DNA of 64,000 nucleotides from Blastobasis lacticolella (Eukaryota; Arthropoda; Insecta; Lepidoptera; Blastobasidae). The first letter of the stretch is position 1. Every line of letters starts with the position of its first letter. Position numbers and translations under genes: made by a program. Positions 56,010-64,000 of this stretch are shown here, one piece after another. The stretch covers positions 11,314,501 through 11,378,500 of the forward strand of contig LR990046.1 of the NCBI GenBank assembly GCA_905147135.1. The letters are read 5' to 3'. Under the pieces are notes generated by a model. That model searched no databases. It was not told the DNA's origin and saw only the letters and a program-made list of their open reading frames with translations.

Positions 56010-57890
56010 CTGGAGAACACCAAAATTAATTAGGCTTCGGTAGGTATAACAAAACATTTTTCATCGTTAATTTAATATTAAAAACGACAAAAACAAAGAT
56101 TTTTATTCAAAAAGAAAAAAAAATACGCTAACCGAAGGCGATCGTAACCGTCTGAGACAAATTCCAAATCATTTTTCAAAATAATAACGCACGTCCGTGC
56201 ACCCATAACCGGCGATCAAGTTTTATTTATAGTAAAAAAATGTGAGGCAGGTACTTTTGGACATTAAATTAAACTGTGGGTAAATTTATAGGACATTTTT
56301 ATATGCATGAGACAAAAATTTCGATTGTGTCCGTGTATATTTAATATTAGTTTATTTGTTGGGCTCCAATCTCTTTTATGGCGAAGGTTTAGCATCGATA
56401 GTTTATTAAATAAAATACGTATCTAGCTATATAGTTTATGAATGATAAAATCGGGTTTAATGCGCTAGGGACCACTTTATTACTGAGCACCCTATCATAG
56501 TAAAACAGAAAATGGCCGTAAAACTTAAATACCTTTTACATTGCCTATTCATTATTGGTAATATTTGTGAAAAAAATTTAGAAAACTCGTCTCCAAATTT
56601 ATTCCATCCGTTCCATCGAACATTTCCCGGGCGGGTCACACCCTGCAATTCCCAACACCTGTCACTCAAACGGTCTACATTTTTTTGCGAGTATCTTGTC
56701 TGTGTAATCGCATTATTGTGAAATAATCTGTTTGTATATTGTTTAAAACACTTCACCGTAACACATTGAGCGGGCACTCCGGGGCAGCCTACCTGGTCGT
56801 TGAACAATGTTGGTGCCTTCAGATTTCCATCTAATCTCTGTATTATCGGAGGCACCCCGCCGCGTGGCCGCTGCGTCACAAAGCAACGGGTTGACAGATC
56901 TCCGCAGCGAGACAGTACCCAATAGGATTAAAATCCGACATTTTCTGACATTTAAATCAATTTCACGAACACTTCATGCGTCAGATGTTGCAAACCTTCC
57001 AACCCTTCGTTTCCTAACGGCAAATACAACACGTTTGTGCTGTTATACGAAAACGTTGTACGGTTTTTAACGAATTAACAGTAATCCTTTTAGTGACAAT
57101 ACAAATAGAATGCGATTGACGAGGAGTCCTCAGCTGTGAAGAAGGGCTTCTTTGCTTTAGTTGAGTGAGCAAGTAAATTGATAATAAGTATTTTCAGAAT
57201 GACAGGTCATTTTGATTTATAAGTCTAGACAACTGCTAAGTCAAGGTGCACTTACAAATTTTTTAGGAGTGAACTACACAAATAATACTTCCTAAGTAGC
57301 GATACTATGCGATCTCACAGTGCTCGTCTGCACAAGTCAAATCAAAGTCAAGTCAAGAAGAAATCTTTGACTTTTAGCCTCCAACTCCCATAAAGAGGGA
57401 TGCAAATCTGTATAAAATAATTAAATCTAAAGCGCACTTCTCGAAGTGTGAGAAAGCTGAACTTTGAACTGATTTTTACATAAATAACGAACAAATTAAC
57501 ACTTTTGTCCTTCAAATCCATAAACGAGGGTGCAGATCTGTATATAAAACTAGAAAGAACGAAAGAAACTTTACCTAGTACACATAATAAATTGTATACC
57601 TAAATCATACACATCGTAATAGGTATGCAATGTGGATATTTGTACATATTAGGGCACATCCCAAATTGCTACAAAGCTGAAACGCAGGCTGGAAAGAAGT
57701 AGGGCATCCATTCTTTACTTAGGTACTACAAATAATTACTAATACTACAAAAACTGGTAAAATTGGTTTGGCATGCCTGGATTGATCACTGTGAAAATGT
57801 TATCAGATCTCGTGAAGAGCCAAGCTCTTCTACTCTATCTCTACAAAGCCTAACTCTACAAACCCTACATTTCGGTCAGAAAGTATGGCT
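56010..57890. other. opa upstream region, no repeat recognised
   Basis: AT-rich. A 140-codon minus-strand ATG frame at 56457-56879 has no domain I recognise. Two similar stretches, 57385-57420 (CCATAAAGAGGGATGCAAAT) and 57515-57550 (CCATAAACGAGGGTGCAGAT), form a short direct repeat, each followed by CTGTATA. Confidence 0.3.
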
Positions 57891-57891
57891 T

Positions 57892-58033
57892 GGCCGTTTC
57901 ATAAAACTGTTGCATGACACATAGGATGACTTCAGTGCTCGACTTACGCGGCTCGTGCCGTCGGTCGGACCAAGTAGCTAGCACGAATTGATATTATCTC
58001 CGATAGAGCTACGTTTAAATATATGAAACGGCC
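57892..58033. mobile_element. Foldback element (GGCCGTTTCATA ends)
   Basis: 12-bp exact ends GGCCGTTTCATA (57892-57903) and TATGAAACGGCC (58022-58033). The interior is GC-rich without a frame. Confidence 0.65.
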
Positions 58034-58089
58034 GCGCTATTTAAAAAATGTAAATATAGTGCAAAAGACCGCATTTGCCATACATTAGA

Positions 58090-58430
58090 TTTTTTTTTCT
58101 TCTTCTTCAACCTTGTTCTACCCAATGCTAAGTATAGGTCTCCAACATGTTACTCCACAATTAACGGTCTTGGGCTTTCCGCATCCAGTCCTACCCAGCC
58201 ACTCGGGACAGATCGTCAGATCATCTTGCCAACTGTCTTCCAACGTTCCTGCGCCCGGTTCGTGGTCTCCACTACAGCACTCTCCCACCCCATCTTCCAT
58301 CTGATCTGCTATTATATGGCTCGCCCATTTCCACTTACGTTTGGCTGTGGTTAACGCTATCTCGGTGAGCTTTGTCATTCTCCGGATGTCGGTGTTTCGT
58401 AGGATACTGGTTTTAAATTGTACAGGCTAT
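58090..58430 (-). pseudogene. RTE-type non-LTR retrotransposon ORF C-terminal remnant
   Basis: The minus-strand frame reads NTDIRRMTKLTEIALTTAKR, KWKWASHI and later SWQDDLTICPEWLGR. This corresponds to the RTE block R..TKV.DI...RI.KLKW.WAGHI...GRP..RW.DDL....G..W.R. The Trp-rich core is kept, while the C-terminal EAYVQQW is lost. It ends in A-rich (GAA)n, its 3' tail. 5'-truncated and inactive. Confidence 0.75.
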
Positions 58431-58508
58431 TTTACATCCTGTTTTAAATGACGGTGGGAAAACTCCTATTGATATAAGCTAAGTACTTCGCTAAAATATA
58501 AACTCAAG

Positions 58509-58812
58509 GGAGCATTGGTGAGCTAATGGTTAAGGTATCCGACTCATACTCCGAGGTACCGGGTTCGAATCCTCGTACCGCCTATTTATCAATGACTCTT
58601 TTCTGCGAGTTGTACTTACATTTTAACATTCAGGTGACTGAATATGTAACCGTGATCCAATCTGGTCAGATTCCCTTGTTAACAGGGTCACGGATGTCAG
58701 ATGGCTGTGGCTCCACTGTAATTGCTTGCTCTGCTAAATCCTGAATCATGGTCAAGGAGGACCCAGGCCCTCGCACGCGAGTGCACAACATACTACTACT
58801 ATCAACGTGATG
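58509..58812 (+). repeat. SINE family A, near full-length
   Basis: Head TTGGTGAGCTAATGGTTAAG and CCGGGTTCGAATCCTCGTAC. Body ACATTCAGGTGACTGAATAT, TGTAACCGTGATCCAATCTG, GGCTCCACTGTAATTGC, CTCGCACGCGAGTGCACAAC. A central segment is missing relative to the 6547 copy. Confidence 0.82.
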
Positions 58813-58959
58813 TTTGAAAAAGGTTTTAAATTTATGAATACTCTGTCAAATTCGAGGAATTTGTTACATTATTGAATAAGGTATGTAACGTGATTAATAT
58901 TTTGAAAATCTAAGAAAATATATTTAATTGTGAAACATGGAACAGAAATGTGTTCCACT

Positions 58960-59125
58960 TTATTTATTTAACAGTTTATTGTGCACAATAACAGATATAC
59001 AATATTGACATAAAGAAAAACAACACAACAGGTACAGCTTATTTCATAAGAAATATCTTACAGCAGACCTACGGAAGAAACAGGCAAAAACAGAAAGGCG
59101 GACGACGTGCACCTTAAAATACTAA
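58960..59125 (-). repeat. Probable LINE 3' end, inverted
   Basis: TTTATTTATTTAACAGTTTA, TTGTGCACAATAACAGATAT followed by A-rich sequence. The TTTATTGTGCACAATAA palindrome also occurs at 9114-9130. Family uncertain. Confidence 0.4.
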
Positions 59126-59454
59126 CTACCTAATACTAAAAAAAAGTACTACAAATGAAATTATAATCCAATTTAATAAAAAAATCTAACATTGCATAAA
59201 GAGTAGGTACGTAAGTATATAATTTTATCCTGACGAAGGACTACGAAACCTTCTTAATAAACTAATGTATTATGTATGGAACTTAATGCTAATATTTTAA
59301 GCGGGCAAAGCATCTATTTTGGTGTGTTAAATAATAGATCTCGTAATGACGCCAACTATCTAAAAATACTATGTAGGTATTTTCTAGATTTCAATATTTG
59401 TATATTAAATTTTTTTCTGTTTGTTGTACAAAATAGGTATATGTATATTACCTA

Positions 59455-60010
59455 CTACTAGATTTCGCCCGCTACTTAGTCCATGTTAAATTCGATTATT
59501 AAGTTCCGGACAAGTTTACGATACCATGTGGAACTTGGTACCACTTTAAATTTTCGGACAAATTGCTGCCAATGTGTTTTCTGTGCTAAAATCTACATTC
59601 ATCGCTATCCGTTCAGTAGGATTGCGTAGGAAACATTCAAACATTCAATCTTACAAAGTTGCGTTTTAGTAATACTAACTTCCCGCTCGCGAGGACTACG
59701 CGTTATAACGCGCAAGTGGGAAGGGGGGCGAGGTAAAAAGTAGCATATGTCTTACTCCAGACTCTCATTTAGCTACCTACAAAATTTCATCCCAATCCGT
59801 TCTTCCGTTTAGGCGGGAAAAAGTAACAGACATACAGACACAGACAAACTTACGCACTTACTTTAGCCAATTGAATTTCGGGATAAATTGTAGCCTATGT
59901 GCTATTCTGGTTTATAAACTACTTTTTTGTCAATTTCATTAAAATCCGTTCAGCAGTTTTTGCGTGAAGTAGTAACAAACATCCGTACATCCATAATTAC
60001 GAATTTTACA
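59455..60010 (+). repeat. LINE 3' tail repeats, two adjacent copies
   Basis: First copy: AAATTTCATCCCAATCCGTT, CCGTTTAGGCGGGAAAAAGT, AACAGACATACAGACACAGA. Second: AATTTCATTAAAATCCGTTC, AGCAGTTTTTGCGTGAAGTA, GTAACAAACATCCGTACATC. Both are plus-oriented and unmistakably the common lepidopteran tail. An intervening GC patch (59688-59715) is unassigned. Confidence 0.7.
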
Positions 60011-61848
60011 ATATTACAATTTAGTAGGTATGTTTCAATATGAAATTACCGTCTCGTATGGAGAAAACGACGGAAATTCAAAGCAAAATTTTCAATTTCG
60101 TTGAAATGCCAAATTAAATTATAATGACTATAAGGAAATTTTGTAAGTAAAATCAGATAAGGGCTTGCTCCACCGACAAGAGTCATACTCTAAAATATAT
60201 GATGATGAATCAGACAATATTACCTAAGGTAACTAGTGAAATGGATTTTTTGCTGTAACTGCGTTTGACATAAAATTATTCGGGGTTATGAGACAAATCT
60301 TACGACAAATAAAAAGAGGTATTTTGTATAAACTGTATGAAATATTTTCATTTTATTTTAATAACTTTGTTGCATTTAGACATACTCTATTTTCGAGATC
60401 ATTATTAATTTTTACATTTAATGCAAATAAAATTTTTTTTTAGTAAAAAACAAGCGAAAAAAGCAGCAACTTCATACCAACCCCTTTTATTAGTGGGATT
60501 AGTAGGAAGTAGGATAGTTAAACTTCCCGACGGTCTTTCCAAAAAGAAGGTCTACGTTGTTAATTACTAGAAGTCTGCAATAGATCTAGCTAGACATAAA
60601 TAATATAAACCTACGTTGCTTTCAGAGCATCATTTCGAGGGGCTGCGGTGTGTATGAGTTTTAAATTTTTTTATGTTTATAAGCACAGGCGGGCCGTTTT
60701 TTATTTTTTAGTTATTACATAGTAATTATATATTTTCTCTTCTGTTTTTAGTATCTTAATTGGTGATTTTATTATAAAACCACAAAGAAAAAACCTATTT
60801 AATTTTATTATTTAAGGTTGCGAGTTTTCACTATTTTCGACATAAGAGTCACGGTGAGATCAGTATATCTACATGAATAAGTCTTGAAGAAATATGGGCT
60901 ACAGTTTTCACCGAGTGGGCCATCTGTTCGATTAACTTTATGACAAATATATATAAAAATAAACATACATACAGAATTACAGATTAGCAATAAGCCTCCT
61001 CCATTTTTTAAAGTCGTTAAAAACTCTAGTTGCTTAAATAGTAAGTTATAATTTAGATATAATGAATGTTATCGTTGTTATATAGTTATTGTTCAATGTC
61101 AGCATGGCTTTTCGCAATATTTTTGAATATCAAGTTCTTTTTACTTCAACATATAGTTTCATAGTACGTTCGTCCGTCCTTCTGTAATACACGGCCATTT
61201 TACTAGCAAATGCTCATAAAACTTAGATGTTTATAACGCTTACAAAGTCGTCAATAGAATTTTATAAAAGGTACATGTTAGGTTGGTAGTCATTTAGATT
61301 ATCAGCCCATCTTATTAGGTGACGTTTAATACGCCTATTAAATTAGATTGGAGGTACTGTGTAGCGAGGCGAAGTACTAAAGTTAATCTTTGATTCATCA
61401 TCCTATGTGCTACAGCGCAATACTCCAGAGATAAACTTTAATCAATTGTTTTTTAGAGAATTTGGCTATTTTAGTAGTTTCTTTTTCTTGTGGAATTCTC
61501 TGTATTTGCTATTGGTATTCTAGCTTCTAATAACTGGCGTACATCTGGACTCATTACTAATTGTACTACCTAAATACTTAAAACTGGTGTCTATCTTTGT
61601 TGTTTGATTATTTAATTTAATTGGGAAATTTTTTATTATTGTCTATTTATATAATCTTGGATTATAGTGCGGAAAAAAAAATTATTTACTATTTATAAAT
61701 AGCTTATTGGTTTCATTATGTGCATGTAATAACCAAGACAGGAAATAATATCAAATATGTCAAATATCATCTTACGTTGCAAAATCTGCAAAATCAAAAG
61801 TAACTCCATTTGTATATGGCATGTGATCTATAATGTACGACTCACATT
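60011..61848. other. AT-rich intergenic, nothing recognised
   Basis: No supported feature in 1.8 kb. Confidence 0.3.
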
Positions 61849-61849
61849 G

Positions 61850-62075
61850 GTGTCATGTGTGCATTCGGATGACTAAATGTGTAACCATGATTCAATTTGG
61901 TCAGGTTCCCCTAGTATCAGGGTCACGGAGGTCGGATGGCAGTCGCTCCACTGTAATTGCCAAATCCTGCAATTGCAATTGTATCTGCCAAATCCTGGAT
62001 CATGGTTAAGGTGGACCCCGAGACCTCCCCCCCGGGCCTAGAGCACTACATTAAAGCCAGGATTATGATGATAAC
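61850..62075 (+). repeat. SINE family A, 3' half with internal duplication
   Basis: TGTAACCATGATTCAATTTG, GGCAGTCGCTCCACTGTAAT, then TGCCAAATCCTG occurs twice (about 61950 and 61986) around CAATTGCAATTGTATC. Ends with AAAGCCAGGATTATGATGAT. Confidence 0.8.
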
Positions 62076-62309
62076 CCTATATAACATCAAGATAACTCAT
62101 ATTAAGCTAATATGTAGAAGGTTTCTTTTCTTTTCTCATTTTACCTTTGATATTATTATCACAGTTCCGTTATCAATATATTGTAGTACGTCTTAAAATA
62201 TCTACTCATTAGAACTAAGGTAGTAGCTGACAGAACTAATCTATATTATCCATATTACGTACCTATACAAGCTTTTAACGCGAGTTGTCTATGATAAATC
62301 AGAGTATTT

Positions 62310-62545
62310 GTCAAGACTAATCAAACGAGCCCAAACTCGATGGGTTTACCATGCGTAGTTTAGGAGTTCCAATGACCACCTTCCGTCTCCATAATCAGAA
62401 TGGTATCATAACATTTGTCACCGAACTTACACGAGTGTGCAAAATTTCAGCTCCATCGGAAACCGGGAAATGGGTCAAATTTTACTTGCAACAATTTATT
62501 ACGAACAGACATGGGGACATATGAAACTAAATAAAGCTTGTATAA
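62310..62545 (+). repeat. Unnamed moth repeat (LINE tail-like)
   Basis: CCAAACTCGATGGGTTTACC, CAATGACCACCTTCCGTCTC, CAAAATTTCAGCTCCATCGG, GGGTCAAATTTTACTTGCAA, CGAACAGACATGGGGACATA. The 'AATTTCAGCTC.ATCGGAA' block with a terminal ACAGAC is a familiar moth LINE 3' sequence. Confidence 0.5.
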
Positions 62546-63340
62546 GTAAAAATAAGCAATGCATAAGAGTATAGGGCAATGGTATGAGAAACTGTGGTCC
62601 ATTAAGATTTGTCTGAAGTTTCTTTTGAAAGTTTATTTTTTAAATCCCGGTTTAGTGTGTTTCGGCTCTCTTTCTTTCAGTTTACTGTTTATAGCAATTT
62701 GTAACAAGCTCTCTGTGAAAGAAACCAATACTTTTGAAAATTACCTATACCCTATAGGTATAGTTTTCTAATACGACTCTTATGAAAGCCGTACTGCCGT
62801 ACCGTTGAATCTTTGAGCTATTAGCCCCAAATGTTAAAGCTTAAATTAATCTATAGCATTTACATAACTTAAGCAACTTAACAAAATATAGTTACAGAGT
62901 TTAACTGTCTTGATTTACTCCAAAATTTAGTTGCCATAACGCTGTGCTAACCAGCGCCGCTATTGGTTAATTAGAAAAGCGTAGTACCTATCTGTGGAAA
63001 ACTGGAGTGATTTTCTTATTTTATGGCAATTAGAACGTACTCGCTTCGTTATGGTGGTATTACCGTATGATAGCTGATACACGATGTCTTTAACATAAAC
63101 ATGATTCACTGTACCTAGTGTGTAAAGAAAAGAAGTAAAAATCAAAAACTTACTTTTCACAAAACGGGAATCCAGTCTCCAGTGCAATGCAAACAGTATT
63201 TATCGTAATATCACACAGTAGTTTAAAGGTTACACAAGGCAATATAAAAACACTTCACTCGATGTACGCATATACGCATGTAAAGGTAAAAAGTAGCGAA
63301 AATAATTTTTTGTCAGTATCCTCATAAATCTATTATCACA
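62546..63340. other. AT-rich intergenic, nothing recognised
   Basis: No supported feature. Confidence 0.3.
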
Positions 63341-63344
63341 GGTA

Positions 63345-64000
63345 TTGGCGCGTCGCTATAAGGTTGTATCGATTCGTTCTGTCGCGGGGTCGCGAGGCGC
63401 TGACATCGGCCCGCGGGGCGGTTTGTTACGCGGCAATTTTTTCTGACACCGTTGAGAGGCTGCGCGGCGTGTGTCCACCGGCCCCGGTGAGGCTCTCAGC
63501 ATGACTGCGGGCTCCCGCGTCGCCGCCCCTCGGCGCACCCGACATACTGCTTCTTACTAAATAATTTGTAAGCGGCGCGCTCGAGGCGCGAACGCAGCCC
63601 TGCCGCGGCGGAAAGGGCGGGACGCTATAAACTTTTTCACCCAATCGTATCAGTTCTATCGACAACTCTGCCGCTAAACCGTCTCCCTTACACGTACTGC
63701 TGTCGTACCGCAAGACAGAGACAGTGCGCGCGACTAAGTAAAAATGATAGTTTCAAGAAGAAAACTTCTTTGTGTTGGTGCCGTAATGCGTTCGCTTTAT
63801 CAGATTTACGTGAAAGCTCGCTGTTAGCTGCGTGCTGCGTTCTTTTCTGGCGCGGCGGCGGGGTCGGAAGCTAAAGAGGGACGGGAGATGTAGGGAAATG
63901 TTCGCGCTAATGTATTTTCCTGCGGGAAGGAAAACATATGTCGTTGCTTTTAATTTAATACGCGTCATGCTGCGACCGCGTGTAGCGCGTAGCGAGCGCA
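63345..64000. promoter_or_regulatory. GC-rich, promoter-like block at the window edge
   Basis: An abrupt switch to CpG-rich DNA (GTCGCGGGGTCGCGAGGCGC, GGCGCGGCGGCGGGGTCGG) that continues to the window end. On the plus strand TATAAA (63626-63631) is followed by an Inr-like TCAGTT (63650-63655). The TATA-to-A spacing of about 26 is a little short. No coding frame recognised. It may be a promoter or first exon of a gene beyond the window, or a distal opa 5' exon. Confidence 0.35.

Noticed and set aside
55186..56043. 285-codon plus-strand frame antisense to opa exon 1, and a 271-codon frame on the minus strand in another phase
   Set aside because: Both are by-products of very high GC at third codon positions. 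The translations are Ala/Arg/Val-rich with no domains, while the opa frame has unmistakable Zic fingers.
63426..63713. 95-codon frame in the GC-rich edge block
   Set aside because: No domain or start context. GC composition alone keeps frames open.

Overview
This looks like lepidopteran nuclear DNA. The background is AT-rich and full of short dispersed elements of kinds common in moths and butterflies: tRNA-derived SINEs, RTE-type and other LINE tails, and foldback or terminal-inverted-repeat (TIR) elements. Two protein-coding genes fit the same placement. One is a single-exon, bacterial-type glycerophosphodiester phosphodiesterase, a class reported as horizontally acquired in Lepidoptera. 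The other is odd-paired (opa), the insect Zic gene. The species cannot be named from the sequence.

Layout. 253-1356 (minus) encodes a secreted GlpQ-like phosphodiesterase with its probable poly(A) signal at 78-83. From about 1.4 to 39 kb I see no host protein-coding gene. This stretch holds at least three RTE-type retrotransposon remnants, one other LINE fragment, most copies of two tRNA-derived SINE families (called A and B here), about ten foldback/TIR elements, several LINE 3' tails, and one genuine tRNA-Ser(GCT) gene at 27857-27938. opa lies on the minus strand in two coding exons: 55212-55902 (N-terminus and zinc fingers 1-3) and 40277-40911 (fingers 4-5 and C-terminus). The 14.3 kb phase-1 intron between them falls in the linker between fingers 3 and 4. 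Joined, they give a complete reading frame of 441 codons plus stop. The 8 kb upstream of opa has further repeats, then a GC-rich, promoter-like block at 63.35-64 kb.

How the parts relate. The two proteins have no evident functional link: one is a metabolic or digestive enzyme, the other a developmental transcription factor. The long gene-poor flanks and large intron around opa, with short CpG-rich islands in AT-rich sequence, suit a developmental regulator with extended cis-regulatory DNA. The most interesting non-coding signal is a GC-only-but-one 13-mer, TGCGCCCGCGCCG. It occurs four times exactly, and twice nearly so, in the opa intron and 3' flank and was not seen elsewhere in the window. 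I found no CRISPR array, operon, viral genome or evidently new multi-gene system. Most of the window is transposon debris and unannotatable non-coding DNA.
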